From contig JAEWZB010000045.1 of the NCBI GenBank assembly GCA_023395515.1, forward strand, positions 1 through 64,000: 64,000 nt of DNA. The letters are read 5' to 3'. Every line of letters begins with the position of its first letter. Position 1 is the first letter of the stretch. Shown piece after piece: positions 17,164 through 27,598 of this stretch. Origin of the DNA: Bacillota bacterium (lineage in GTDB: Bacteria; Bacillota; Syntrophomonadia; Syntrophomonadales; Syntrophomonadaceae). The notes below the pieces were generated by a model. The model had not been told where the DNA came from, ran no database searches, and saw only the letters and a program-made list of their open reading frames with translations. The position numbers and the translations under genes are program-made.

Positions 17164-18186
17164 CTAGGCTTTGCCAAACGAGCATTGCGGAAAACGACAA
17201 ACTTTACACCCTTCACATAGCCCGCCATGACCCATGGCTACAATATCCGGGTAGGTTATTTTGTCTTGAGCAAACAAACGGGGAAGTAATAAATCTAAAG
17301 TAGTTTTGCGGCTAAATAGAGCACCTCCCGGGACCCCACATATGGGCACCTCTTCTTTATAAGCCAACATAAATTGGGAACCTGGTAAAATGGGAGCTCC
17401 GTAAAAAACCACCTCTGCTTTAGTTTCTTTTATTCCCTGGGGAGTTACATCATCTGCATCTACTGACATACCTCCCGTAACAATAATGAGTTCAGCCCCT
17501 TTATTCAGGAAATTCAGGATTTCTTCCGTTATTAAATCATGTTTATCCGGTACTAAGACTTGCCCTAATAAATCACCTTTAAAAGGGACAATTTTTTGTT
17601 TAATAACATCTGCAAAACCATCTTTGATTCGTCCGCTGTATACTTCCGTACCAGTAGTTACTATTGCTACCTTTAACGGTATAAATGGTTTAACCGCAAG
17701 CATAGGAGTTGTTTGATACGTAAGTTTTTCCACCATTTCTATGGTTTCATGAGCAACCGCAATAGGTACAACCCTGGTTCCTGCTACCGTTTGCCCTTTA
17801 ATTACCGAGCGGTTATTGTGCAAAGTAGCAAAAACTATGTCAGGGATATTGTTTACCTTATTAAGCAGTTCTACATTTACTTTAAGCAGACCGTCAATAT
17901 CGGCGGAAATATTAACCCTTCCTTGATTAGGTGACCTCATAGTTAATCCCGGGCCAGCCGCAAACTTGGCTAAACTTAGAGCCCCCTCATCTTCATGCAT
18001 TAATTTCTCATCTGTTTCCCACACGAAAATATGCTCTTTGCCCATATCTTTTAATTTAGATATGTCTTCCTCGGTAATAACATGTCCTTTACGGAAGGCT
18101 CGATACTTTTCGGTCCCAGGAACGATCTTCGTAATATCATATCCTAGCTCTAAACCTACTGCATCATCAACTGCTATCTTACGCAT
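17164..18186 (-). CDS. MoeA/MoaB-fold molybdopterin-binding protein with Cys-rich tail
   Basis: 340 aa. Residues 170-310 form a MoaB/MogA-type molybdopterin-binding domain (PLKVAIVTTGTEVYSGRI, ELIIVTGGMSVDADDVTPQG, PICGVPGGALF). The N-terminal half matches clostridial molybdopterin-binding proteins rather than classical MoeA. The last 25 residues carry CEGCKVCRFPQC, a possible metal or Fe-S site that MoeA lacks. It sits directly after fdhA (11-base gap) and just before moeA. A role in Moco/Wco delivery to FdhA is likely but not proven. Confidence 0.82.
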   Translation of the reverse strand: MRKIAVDDAVGLELGYDITKIVPGTEKYRAFRKGHVITEEDISKLKDMGKEHIFVWETDEKLMHEDEGALSLAKFAAGPGLTMRSPNQGRVNISADIDGLLKVNVELLNKVNNIPDIVFATLHNNRSVIKGQTVAGTRVVPIAVAHETIEMVEKLTYQTTPMLAVKPFIPLKVAIVTTGTEVYSGRIKDGFADVIKQKIVPFKGDLLGQVLVPDKHDLITEEILNFLNKGAELIIVTGGMSVDADDVTPQGIKETKAEVVFYGAPILPGSQFMLAYKEEVPICGVPGGALFSRKTTLDLLLPRLFAQDKITYPDIVAMGHGGLCEGCKVCRFPQCSFGKA

Positions 18187-18197
18187 TTGTTTTCCCC

Positions 18198-20879
18198 CTA
18201 CAGTTTTTCAATTTTAACTGCAGCGACCTTATATTCACCGGTTCCGGTAATAGGATCTAAGTATTGGCTAGTTACATCATTAGTAGGAGTATCGGCATAG
18301 TGGAAAGACATCCAAATTACACCGGGTAATACTCTATCGGTAACCTTAACATGGGTTACCACTTCTCCGCGTCTAGATGTTACTTTAACTTGACTACCAG
18401 TTTCTATACCTAGTTTTTCTGCGTCTATAGGATTAACTTCCGCCATTTCCTTATTCCATATACTGGTGATAGCTGGTGAATATGGGGTAGTAACATTATA
18501 ATGTTGTAATATTCTACCAGTACATAGTAAATAATTATATTCTTCATCAGGCATTTCACCAGGTGGTATATGCTCTGAAGGCTGGAATAAACCTAAGCCG
18601 CGGGTAAACTTGCCGGCATGTAAAAACGGTGTTCCCGGATGTTCAAGAGTCGGACAAGGCCACTGCAAGCCATTATTTTCTTCTATTCTATCATAATTAA
18701 TACCTGCCATTGAAGGGGATAAGGAGGCCATTTCATCCCATATCTCTTTAGGACTGTTATAGCTCATAGGATAACCAAGTCTGGTAGATATTTCGCAAAT
18801 GGTTTCCCATTCAGGCTTACCGCATAATGGCTCAATAGCTTTACGAACTCTTTGCACCCGACGTTCAGTATTAGTAAAGGTCCCATCAGTTTCAGCAAAA
18901 CTGGCTCCGGGTAAAACTACATCTGCATATTGGGCGGTTTCAGTCAGGAAAAGCTCCTGTACTACTAAAAAGTCTAATTTTTCCAGACCATGTTTAATAT
19001 GGTTAGCATTAGGATCAGTTAAAACCGGATTTTCACCTAAAATATACATAGCTTTAACTTTTCCTTCTACTGCAGCATCAAACATCTCGGGAATTTTTAA
19101 GCCCAGTTTATTAGAAAGTGATACACCCCAAGCCTTTTCGTGTTTTTCTCGGGCTTCATCCGAAGTAACCGCCTGATAACCGGAATAAACATTAGGTAAA
19201 GCACCCATGTCACAAGCACCCTGCACATTATTTTGACCACGCATTGGACATACTCCGGTTCCCGGACGTCCAATATGCCCGGTTAACATGGCCAAATTCG
19301 CCAAACTCATTACGTTTCTAGTTCCGCAAATATGTTCGGTAATACCCAAGGTATAGTAAATCGTAGCTTTATCAGTTGTAGCATAAAGCCTGGCTACTGC
19401 ATATAGATCCTCTACTGAAATTCCGGTAAGCTCCGCAACCTTTTCGGGAGGATAATTTTCTACAATAGCTTTCAGTTCTTCGTAATTTTCAGTTCTTTCT
19501 TCAATAAACTTCTTATCTTCCAAGCCTTCTTTTATGATAATATGCATAAGTCCATTAACTAGAGGAATATCGGTGCCATGATTCTGACGTAACCAATAGT
19601 CAGCTTCATCTACCAAGTCAATGTGGCGAGGATCACATACTACTAGTTTTGCCCCTTTGCGGGCTGCTTGTCTCATTTTATAACCTATTATGGGGTGAGC
19701 TTCCGTAGGATTTGCTCCTATTACTAACATTAATTCTACTTCATTAGTAATATCACTTATGGGGTTGGTCATTGCACCACTGCCAAATGTAGTAGCCAGA
19801 CCGGCTACGGTAGGTGCGTGTCAGGTACGGGCACAATGGTCAACATTATTATTGCCCATTACCGCCCGGGTAAGTTTTTGCATTAAGAAATTTTCTTCAT
19901 TAGTACAACGCGCTGAACTAAGAGAAGCAAAAGCTTCATTGCCATATTTATCCTTGACTTCCTTAAGTTTAGCAGCAATTAAATCAAAAGCTTCATCCCA
20001 GGAAGCAGGTTCAAATTGTCCGTTCTTTTTAATTAAAGGAGTGGTAAGTCTATTTTCATTATAAATATAGTCCCAACCAAAACGTCCTTTAATACATAAG
20101 CTACGTCCATTAACCTTACTATCGGGATTCGAAAGTACTCCAACTACTTTTTTATCCTTCACCGCTAAGTCAAAATTACAACCGGTACCGCAAAACGGAC
20201 AAGTAGTTTTGACTCTTTCAAATTCATAACGCCGTCCCATGCCGGACATTGCTTTTTCGGTTAAAGCCCCGGTAGGACAAACGGCCACACACTGTCCGCA
20301 AAAAACGCAATCCGAATCGATGTAATCTACGTCCCCAGCCGTAGTAGCTTTACGGTCAAATCCGCGATACAAATAAGATAAGTTATCGACACCAGTCAGT
20401 TCTTCACAAGCTCTTACACAAGCACCGCATAGTATACACTTATTCAAATCCCGAATTATAAAGGGATTGCTGTCATCAATGGCATAATCATGTTTTTCAC
20501 CTACAAATGAAGAACCTTTTAGGCCATAACGATAAGCATATTCAGATAATTTACAATCCCCCATTTTATCACAAGTCAAACAATCCATGGGATGATCAGC
20601 CAGGGTTAAATCCAGTACCATCTTTCTGGCTTCCACCACTGCTGCTGATTCTGTTTCTACTACCATTCCTTCCATTACTGGAGTTACACATGAAGCAGGT
20701 AAAAGAGCATTACCTTTTACTTCTACCACACATAAACGACAGGCTCCCATTTTGGTCAACTCTGGATCATAACATAGTCTAGGGATATCAATCCCTGCAT
20801 TTTCGGCAGCTTCAAGAATTGTGCTACCTGCTGGAGCTTCAACCTCCTTCCCATTGATGATCAGTTTGATTAATTTCAC
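18198..20879 (-). CDS. fdhA: Selenocysteine formate dehydrogenase catalytic subunit FdhA, NuoG-like N-terminus
   Basis: One gene read through an in-frame UGA at 19821-19823 (Sec about residue 353, context HCART-Sec-HAPTVAG). The two halves are in the same frame, and a SECIS-like hairpin follows the UGA. Domain order: N-terminal 2Fe-2S (KMGACRLCVVEV), the CDKMGDCKLSEY cluster, two 4Fe-4S motifs (CILCGACVRAC, CVFCGQCVAVCPTG), the catalytic-domain 4Fe-4S (CPFCGTGC), then the bis-MGD domains. No signal peptide, so cytoplasmic. With NuoE and NuoF it forms an NAD(P)-linked formate dehydrogenase or CO2 reductase. A GTG at 20879 fits AAGGAG best; an ATG at 20885 is possible. Confidence 0.93.
19792..19823 (-). 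promoter_or_regulatory. Bacterial SECIS element in fdhA
   Basis: The UGA is followed after 12 bases by GTAGCC-GGTCT-GGCTAC. This is a perfect 6-base stem with the GGUCU loop that SelB recognises in E. coli fdhF-type elements. Both its spacing and its loop match the known class. Confidence 0.85.
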
Positions 20880-20960
20880 GTCCATCACTCCTTCTCTAAC
20901 CCTTTAATCGCATAACACTATCAATAATTACCTATGTTAGTAATTAATAGCTACAAATTA

Positions 20961-21725
20961 TTAAGCCATTTTAATTGGTACATGCTCCTTTAACCAAAGT
21001 TCAGTAGCGTAATTTAAAGGGATAGTCCTTAAATCTTCCCATATATAGTCTTCAACCACTAATTCTCTAGCATCTATTTCCTTGAAATAGTTTCCGCAAG
21101 ATTTACACGCAACAACTTCAATACCCGGAAATGCATCATTTTTTAAATACATTTGTTTTTTGGGCTCAGTTTCATTGCAATATATACAGCCAATCCGTTT
21201 GCTGGGCCATTCCAAATTACAAGTATTGCAATGTACCACCCGATTGCCGTTCGGAGCTTTTAAGACTACAATTGACGACAGCTCACCGCAAACAGGACAA
21301 ACTGCATTATTGTGATGATTACCAGTTTCCAGTTCTAATAAGTTTTTTTCTGCAACTATTTGTCCGGCAAGCCCTGCCACACCGTTTATAGCTAATTGAA
21401 GATTTAATAAGACTCCTTCGTCTATCTCATCAGTAACTTTTTCATTTTTTTCAACTTGTTTCCATATTTCTTCAAGTTTAGAAGTAGAAATATTTAAATT
21501 GGAAAAAGTATTTAAACGTTGCCAAAGCTGGGTAACTGCTGCTAAAGGCAAATTTTTAACCGATATATATGGGGGGGTATCAGCTAGTTTAAGGTCTTTA
21601 AGCCAATAAGAATTATCTTCTTGCTGCCATTCCTTAACTGTTTGTTTTAATTGTTTATATTTTTGATAAGCTTGTTCTACTGTTTTATCCTCTGCTGTAT
21701 TTGATTTGCCGCTCCTTGTACCCAT
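20961..21725 (-). CDS. fdhE: Formate dehydrogenase accessory protein FdhE
   Basis: 254 aa. FdhE is a rubredoxin-like/zinc-ribbon accessory protein needed for active respiratory formate dehydrogenase. The C-terminal half has four CxxC motifs: CPVCGE, CNTC, CIYCNE and CKSCGNYFKEID. The N-terminal part is helical and little conserved. It lies between fdnI and fdhA, so it may serve both enzymes. AAGGAG ribosome binding site. Confidence 0.9.
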   Translation of the reverse strand: MGTRSGKSNTAEDKTVEQAYQKYKQLKQTVKEWQQEDNSYWLKDLKLADTPPYISVKNLPLAAVTQLWQRLNTFSNLNISTSKLEEIWKQVEKNEKVTDEIDEGVLLNLQLAINGVAGLAGQIVAEKNLLELETGNHHNNAVCPVCGELSSIVVLKAPNGNRVVHCNTCNLEWPSKRIGCIYCNETEPKKQMYLKNDAFPGIEVVACKSCGNYFKEIDARELVVEDYIWEDLRTIPLNYATELWLKEHVPIKMA

Positions 21726-21740
21726 ATAAAATCTCTCCTT

Positions 21741-21769
21741 AAAAAGGGCAGTAAAAACTGCCCTTTTTT
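21741..21769 (-). terminator. Terminator/attenuator between fdnI and fdhE
   Basis: AGGGCAGT / ACTGCCCT stem flanked by A and T runs, located immediately after the fdnI stop and 16 bases before the fdhE start. It should limit read-through from fdnGHI into fdhE-fdhA. Confidence 0.8.
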
Positions 21770-22444
21770 CTATTTAGATACGCCTTGATTTTTAACTTCG
21801 TTGTACCATCTTTCATAATGTTCATAAGCAAACTTTTCTGGCACATGACCATTTATCATGCCCATAAAAGCTTGGTTAGAATCGGGATGGAGAATGCCTA
21901 AGTACATATGTGCAATTAGTAATGCGGACATTAGTAAAGCACAGCCTGCATGGATGGGATACGCCCATTGTACAAGTAAAACTGGTAACGAGGGAGCAAA
22001 CCATATAATAAATCCGCTGGTAACAATACCTAATGTACCCAAAATAGTAATTAAAGAGTTCAGTTTTTCACCGCCGTTAAACTTTCCTTGGGGCGGGAAA
22101 GGCTTATGCCCGCCAAAAAATTCTATAGGAAAATTCTTAGCATGGGCAAAATCGTCTTTATCGAAGGAAAGAACTTCTTTGAACCAACTTCTAAGCTGTC
22201 TGCCACCTTCTCCTACCGAAAAACCGATTATAGCAGATAAACAAAATAGCACGGCCACAACCCGATGAATATTCCGGGTAGCATCTATACCGCCAAAAAT
22301 ATTCATGGCCGGTTGAAAGGATGCTGAAAGTACACCTAAGCCGGTAAAAAGCAGTAAGAAAAATGCTACTGCATGAGCCCAGTGTACAAAGCGTTCGCCA
22401 AAGGTAAAACGCAATATAGTTTTTTTATTCGCTCCTTTTTTCAT
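21770..22444 (-). CDS. fdnI: Formate dehydrogenase cytochrome b subunit (FdnI-like)
   Basis: 224 aa integral membrane diheme cytochrome b of the FdnI/PhsC type, with four hydrophobic segments. Candidate haem histidines include FVHWAHAVAFF near the N-terminus, NIHRVVAVLFCL, PIHAGCALLM and AHMYLG. It anchors FdnGH and passes formate electrons to menaquinone. It follows fdnH by 12 bases; AAGGAGG ribosome binding site. Confidence 0.9.
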   Translation of the reverse strand: MKKGANKKTILRFTFGERFVHWAHAVAFFLLLFTGLGVLSASFQPAMNIFGGIDATRNIHRVVAVLFCLSAIIGFSVGEGGRQLRSWFKEVLSFDKDDFAHAKNFPIEFFGGHKPFPPQGKFNGGEKLNSLITILGTLGIVTSGFIIWFAPSLPVLLVQWAYPIHAGCALLMSALLIAHMYLGILHPDSNQAFMGMINGHVPEKFAYEHYERWYNEVKNQGVSK

Positions 22445-22456
22445 CCCATTACCTCC

Positions 22457-23263
22457 TTATTGGTGGGGATCAAAATCATCGCCGTCTTCGGATTTAGCGC
22501 GATAATTGCCCCTAGCAAAGTTTGCAAGTACTCCAGCAGCAACAACTAAAGCCGCACCACCAATTGCAATTCCACCTAAAGGATGCACTATATCTTTCCA
22601 AAGAGTTAGTGACAAAGGTGTAGAAGGTTTGGCTGGAAGTCCATATACTCCGGGTTCATCTAGTATTAAATAAAGATAAGTAGTGCCACCCATAACATTA
22701 TCACCATATAATTGGGCTTTAGGATGGGTTTTAATAACCTCGGCCAGACGCTCTTTAGCTAAGTTCAGCATTTCATCTTTTTCCCCGAACTTTAAAGCAC
22801 CCGGCTGGCAAGTACTAACACATGAAGGTGCAATTCCATTTTCTACCCGGTCAATACACCCTGTGCATTTAAAGGTTTTATTTATGGCCGTATTAGTTTT
22901 GGGCACATGCCATGGACAGTTGGTTACACAATAGCCACAGCCGATACATTTTTCTTGATCAATAATGGTATAACCAGAATCAGTTTTATAAATTGCTTCA
23001 GAAGGGCAAGCCTTCATACAGGACGGCTCAGCGCAATGGTAACATTGATGCTTAAACATCAACCAATTCATTTTGCCATTCTCGTATTTTTCATGGAAGC
23101 TTATATATGTCCAAGTGTTATAGGTGTAATCTTTTTGAGCTTGATAACTGGTAACCAGCCGGTTTTTTTCCGCCGGCAAGTCGTTCCAAGTTTTACAAGC
23201 AACAGAACAAGCTTTGCAACCAGTACACAATGAAGTATCAACAAAAACCATTTTTTGTGCCAT
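22457..23263 (-). CDS. fdnH: Formate dehydrogenase iron-sulfur subunit (FdnH-like)
   Basis: 268 aa. Four 4Fe-4S clusters are encoded: CTGCKACSVAC, CYHCAEPSCMKACP, CIGCGYCVTNCP and the CTGCIDRVENGIAPSCVSTC block. A C-terminal membrane helix (GGIAIGGAALVVAAGVLANF) follows, as in FdnH. It wires the catalytic subunit to the cytochrome. The start is set at 23263 (MAQKMVFVDTSLC) behind AAGGAGGG; only two bases separate it from fdnG. Confidence 0.93.
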   Translation of the reverse strand: MAQKMVFVDTSLCTGCKACSVACKTWNDLPAEKNRLVTSYQAQKDYTYNTWTYISFHEKYENGKMNWLMFKHQCYHCAEPSCMKACPSEAIYKTDSGYTIIDQEKCIGCGYCVTNCPWHVPKTNTAINKTFKCTGCIDRVENGIAPSCVSTCQPGALKFGEKDEMLNLAKERLAEVIKTHPKAQLYGDNVMGGTTYLYLILDEPGVYGLPAKPSTPLSLTLWKDIVHPLGGIAIGGAALVVAAGVLANFARGNYRAKSEDGDDFDPHQ

Positions 23264-23265
23264 TG

Positions 23266-26200
23266 TTAAGCCCTCCTTACGTTGACAAGGCAACATTTGT
23301 ACTCAGGAGTTCCTGCTCCCGGGTCACATGCGTTCATTGTCACATTATTCGCACCGGGGCCAGGATTCAAGCTGGCAAATCCCCAGCTCCATGGCATACC
23401 GATTGTTTCTGTTTCTTTTCCGTTTACTATCAAAGTTTGGAGACGGTCGGTAACCAAAGCGCGTACTTTAACCTTGCCGCGGATCGAGGATACTTCGACT
23501 AGATCTCCTTCTTTTACGCCCAGCTTTTTGCCCAGGTTTTTACTAATTTCGGCAAATGGCTCCGGCATAATCTCGTTCAGATACGGAATGTTTCTAGTAA
23601 TACCACCGGCACAGAAGTGCTCTACAACAGCATAGGTAGTAAGAACATATGGATAATCTTTAGGATCGCCAAATTCGGTAGATACGATCTTGGCCATAGG
23701 ATTATTTTGTACCTCTGGATGTAATATGTTAGAAGTCGGACTTTCAATAGGCTCATAGAATTCAGGCATCGGCCCATCAACGGTCATACCTGCTCCCCGA
23801 GTCGGAATAGCTGCTATACTATCGGTAGGTACAGGTGATGTAGATACACCACTGGTGTAGCTGGCCGTAAATAAACGTCCAACTCCTTCAGGATTCATGC
23901 GGAAAGCCTGTTTTCCTTCGGGAGTGTCAGGCCCTTTAGTCTTATCAACCACATCAGGTCCGTCATGTCCAGTCCAAAGATTTTGAGCCGCATCCCACCA
24001 AACAATGGCGCGCTTCGGATCCACCGGCTGTCCATTAGCATCACAGGAAGCCCGGTTGTAAAGAACCCGAATATTGCCCGGCCACGCGAAGGCATAGTTA
24101 TTGTTCAGGCCTAAACCGGTAGGATCAGTACCATCCCGACGATCAGCCAAGTTTTTGCCGGGTGGAGTTACGCCGGCATATATCCAGCAACCGGTAGAAA
24201 CTGTACCAACCGGGGCATTTAAGTATTCAGCCAAGCTACTATTAAGGTCGCCGGTGTTATCATTATAGCCATTGATTTCCTGCAGAACCTTCAAGGGGCT
24301 AGGATGATGGCCATAATCCCAGTTAGCATTTAAAATCGGGGCATCTTTAGGATCAGTACTTCCGGCATAAATTTCCCGCATTCTATTAAATATTCTATCT
24401 AAAATATCCAGATCGGGTAGGCAATCATTAAGTGGCTCAAGAGCAACCTCTTTCCACTGTATGAGCCGAGAAGAGTTAGTCATAGTTCCGGCTTTTTCAT
24501 AAACAAAAGCAGCCGGCAGGTAGACAACTTCGGTTTGAATTTCCTTAGGGTTTAAACCTTCTTCACGCCAGAACTGGGCAGTTTCTACGGTAAATATGTC
24601 TGCCACTACCAGCATTTCCAGACAGGAAAGTCCCCGGGCTACCATCTTGCGGTCAGGAATAGAAACCGAAGAGTTGGAGCCAAAGTTAAAGAGCATTTTG
24701 AACTGCCCTTTTTCCATCCAGTTAAAGAATTGGGGTTGGATGGGCATATTGGTAGGGTCATTCTTGGGCAGCCAGCTATAACCATAGTCGTTGGCGGCTG
24801 TAGCGTTCTTGCCAAACCAGGCTTTTAAAAGTGCAACCAGCGGTTTATGCTGAACAGCTCCATTCGCAACTGCATAATCATGTAAAGTTACTTGGGCATT
24901 AGTGGGATAAGGTAAATATCCTGGCAGATTGCCATTAAGGTTAGCCATATCAGTAGAACCCTGAACATTAGGCTCACCACGCAGAGCTTGGATACCGCCG
25001 CCGGCCTTGCCCATATTACCCAACAGCAACTGAATAATCGCATAGCAACGAATACCTTGAACACCGGTTGTATGCTGGGTCATACCCAAAGCATATAAAA
25101 TATTGCCCGGTTTAGCGGCTGCAAAAGTATCAGCTATAAGCTTAATCTTGTCAGCAGGAATACCGCTAATCTGCTCGGCCACCTCGAAAGTATACCGGGA
25201 AAAATGAGTTTTGATTTTTTGGAATACGCAATCCGGATCATCCAAGCTGTCGGCCTTAATAGGCTTATTGTCTGCATCAAGCTGGTATTTCCAAGTTGCA
25301 TAATCATATTTTTTCTTTTCTTTATCGAAGCCGGAGAACAGGCCGTCTTCAAATTTAAAATCCTTACTGATCTTCAATAGTGCGTTGGTGAAGTTCAGCA
25401 CATAAAATTCATCATAAAGCTTTTGTTCAATATAATAATTAATCATGGCCCCTAGATAAGCAATATCGGTTCCTGGTCTTATCTGGGCAAAAATATCGGC
25501 TTTGGAAGCAGTACGGGTAAAGCGGGGGTCGACCACAATTATGGTAGCACCTTTAGCTTTAGCACGGTGAATCCATTTCATTGCGATAGGATGAGCCTCA
25601 GCACAGTTGCTGCCGGCAATTAGAAAACACTCAGAATTTTGCATATCTTGCCATGAATTAGTCATAGCACCGCGTCCTAATGAAGGTGACAAACTAGCCA
25701 CCGTAGGCGCGTGTCAGATACGGGCCTGGTGTTCATGAAAAGGAGTCCCAATCAGACGGGCAAATTTTGAAAGCAGGTAAGATTCTTCATTATCAATTTC
25801 AGCCGAACCTATGACGGCAATTCCTTCGGCCCGATTGGCCGGAACAGTTTTTTTCTCTCCAGTTTTAGCATCAGTAATTTCATCAGTCTTTTTCCAAGTT
25901 TTATCCCTGATTTCTACAGCTTTCTTAGCAATACGCTCGATAGCATCATCCCAGGAGATTTCTTCCCACTTGTCCGACCCTGGTGCACGATACAATGGTG
26001 TTTTCGAACGCTCTTCAGAATAAGCTACCTGCTCAAGGCTGGCCGCTTTTGGACATAGAGCACCCTCATTAATTGGATTATCTGGATCCCCCTCCAAATG
26101 AATCAATTTACCATCCTTAACAAATAAAAGCATACCACAGCCACCGGAACAAAAATGGCAAATGCTGGGTATTTTGGTGCATCCATCAAGTTTTAAAGCA

Positions 26201-26307
26201 TATCCTCTTGTTTCAGCTACGGCTAGGTCAATACCTAAACCAGTTGCCATTGTAGCCAAAGAAAGGCCACCAGATAGCTTTAGAAAACCACGACGCGTTA
26301 GTTGCAT
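23266..26307 (-). CDS. fdnG: Tat-exported selenocysteine formate dehydrogenase FdnG
   Basis: 1013 residues with Sec198 encoded by UGA at 25714-25716 (HQARI-Sec-HAPTVAS). The upstream and downstream halves are in one frame. The twin-arginine signal LTRRGFLKLSGG is at the N-terminus, followed by the 4Fe-4S motif CHFCSGGCGM and the bis-MGD domains, so the enzyme faces the outside of the membrane. With FdnH and FdnI it makes a quinone-reducing respiratory formate dehydrogenase. It is the first gene of its operon, behind a structured leader with a terminator. Confidence 0.95.
25685..25716 (-). promoter_or_regulatory. Bacterial SECIS element in fdnG
   Basis: Eleven bases after the UGA, GGTGGC-TAGTTT-GTCACC forms a 6-base stem (one G-U) with a GU-containing loop. 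It is weaker than the fdhA element but in the expected place. Confidence 0.7.
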
Positions 26308-26414
26308 GACATTCTCTCCTTCCCCCTAATTCATTAATTACTCATATAAGTAATATTGATTTTACTTATCTCCCCCCTTCAGTCTTATTAATAAACCAGA
26401 TAAATTATTGGTGA

Positions 26415-26450
26415 AAATAAAAAATGCCTCCAGTTTTAGACCAAAGGCAT
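26415..26450 (-). terminator. Leader terminator upstream of fdnG
   Basis: Minus strand ATGCCTTTGG / CTGGAGGCAT form a 10-base stem (three G-U pairs) with a TCTAAAA loop and a TTTTTTATTTT tail. It lies about 110 bases before the fdnG start with no gene in between. It therefore acts as an attenuator in the fdnG 5' leader. Confidence 0.85.
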
Positions 26451-26454
26451 AAAA

Positions 26455-26605
26455 ACCCATTATGTGCAGAAAAAAACGCCTTGCTAAATCTTGGAAAATA
26501 AATATTAAACAAGATTTTTCAGGCTCCTTTCCAAAAATGGGAGGCTAGCCCGTTTCCAAGCTAACCCAGTGACTTTACTATCATGGCATAGCTTTAGATA
26601 GAAAG
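26455..26605 (-). promoter_or_regulatory. Structured 5' leader of fdnGHI, candidate Moco/Wco riboswitch
   Basis: On the minus strand, an 11-base stem capped by a GAAA tetraloop (GGGTTAGCTTG-GAAA-CGGGCTAGCCT, 26542-26567) is followed by CCTCCC...GGAAAGGAG. A perfect AAATCTTG/CAAGATTT hairpin and then the terminator come next. A GNRA tetraloop plus GCCTCCC/GGAAAGGAG blocks upstream of a molybdoenzyme operon resemble the Moco RNA class. I could not align it to the family model, so the class is inferred; the structure is seen. Confidence 0.6.
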
Positions 26606-26804
26606 TTCGGAGCTATTTAATTTATTTTTCGACATAAATTTCTTACTTATTATCCGTACAATCCACCATAAATATATTATATGGATTTATAAAAATATTC
26701 TATCACAGAGTTAATTGGTTGTCATTAATAATTTATTCCGAATCAAAAGTCGAATTTTCTGACAATTCTTTTATATCAAGATTATACAATTTTCTTAATT
26801 AAAT

Positions 26805-27470
26805 TCAAACATTATTTTTGGACGTAATTTTTTGTAATTGTCCTTTGTTTATTTCTAATACCCGGTCTCCTAAGAAACTGGCATCATCTTCGTCGTGGGT
26901 AACAATAATAAAAGGTATCTTCCATTCCTCGTTAAGCTTTTTTATTTCCGCTCTTAAGCTTATTTTGTTCTTTTTATCTAGAGCACTAAAAGGTTCATCA
27001 AGCAAAAGTAACCCTGGCTGTACCACTAAGGCCCGGGCTAGTGCTACCCGCTGTCTTTCGCCACCTGATAACTGCCCGGGATAGCGTTCTTTTAAATGAT
27101 TTATGCCAAAGGATTCCAATAATTTTATAGGATCAATTTTGGCTTTATTTAAGCTGGTTTTTTGACTTTTCAGGCCATAATACACATTTTGTTTTACGGT
27201 CATATGCGGAAACAAAGCATAATTTTGAAATAAATAGCCTATATTTCTACTGCGGGCAGCGATATTAATTTCGTGAGCTGATGAATATAAAAGCTTATCA
27301 TTTAATTTGATAATACCTTCATTAGGACTCACCAGACCTGCTAAGCAATGCAAAATAGTAGTCTTGCCCGCTCCTGAAGGTCCCCATAAAACTAATATTT
27401 CACTATTTAAGCTTAAATTAAAATCCATATTAAAATGCCATAATTTCTTATTAAACTTTGCTTCTAACAT
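26805..27470 (-). CDS. modC: Molybdate ABC transporter ATP-binding protein ModC, short form
   Basis: 221 aa. Walker A GPSGAGKTT (near residue 33), Q-loop LFQNYALFPHM, signature LSGGERQRVALARAL, Walker B LLLLDEPFSALD and switch His in IIVTHDEDDA are intact. The protein stops after the ATPase core, so the usual C-terminal TOBE/Mop molybdate-sensing domain is missing. It energises ModB. It is separated from modB by about 420 bases holding a hairpin and a MITE-like element. GGAGG ribosome binding site. Confidence 0.88.
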   Translation of the reverse strand: MLEAKFNKKLWHFNMDFNLSLNSEILVLWGPSGAGKTTILHCLAGLVSPNEGIIKLNDKLLYSSAHEINIAARSRNIGYLFQNYALFPHMTVKQNVYYGLKSQKTSLNKAKIDPIKLLESFGINHLKERYPGQLSGGERQRVALARALVVQPGLLLLDEPFSALDKKNKISLRAEIKKLNEEWKIPFIIVTHDEDDASFLGDRVLEINKGQLQKITSKNNV

Positions 27471-27501
27471 GCTTAAACCTCCATATGCTTCCTGATAGTA
27501 T

Positions 27502-27552
27502 AAAAAATAAACTAGAAACGGAAGATATCCTTTCCGGCCTAGTTTATTTTTT
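27502..27552. terminator. Long hairpin between modB and modC
   Basis: Fourteen-base perfect arms aaaaaataaactag / ctagtttatttttt surround 23 bases. A/T runs at both ends allow termination in either direction. On the minus strand it would end transcripts coming from modAB, or act as an attenuator just before modC. Confidence 0.7.
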
Positions 27553-27598
27553 TAGTAATCAGATTATCAGTCTACTGCGAAAACCTCAATTCAATCAT

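Noticed and set aside
18799..19176. Plus-strand frame of 125 codons inside fdhA
   Set aside because: Antisense shadow of a strongly conserved coding region.
18198..20888. fdhA and fdnG as frameshifted or nonsense pseudogenes
   Set aside because: In each case the single in-frame TGA falls in the conserved Sec position (-Sec-HAPTVA-) and is followed by a SECIS-like hairpin.
26455..26605. c-di-GMP (GEMM) riboswitch
   Set aside because: The GEMM core blocks are absent; the GNRA stem and GCCTCCC/GGAAAGGAG fit the Moco class better.
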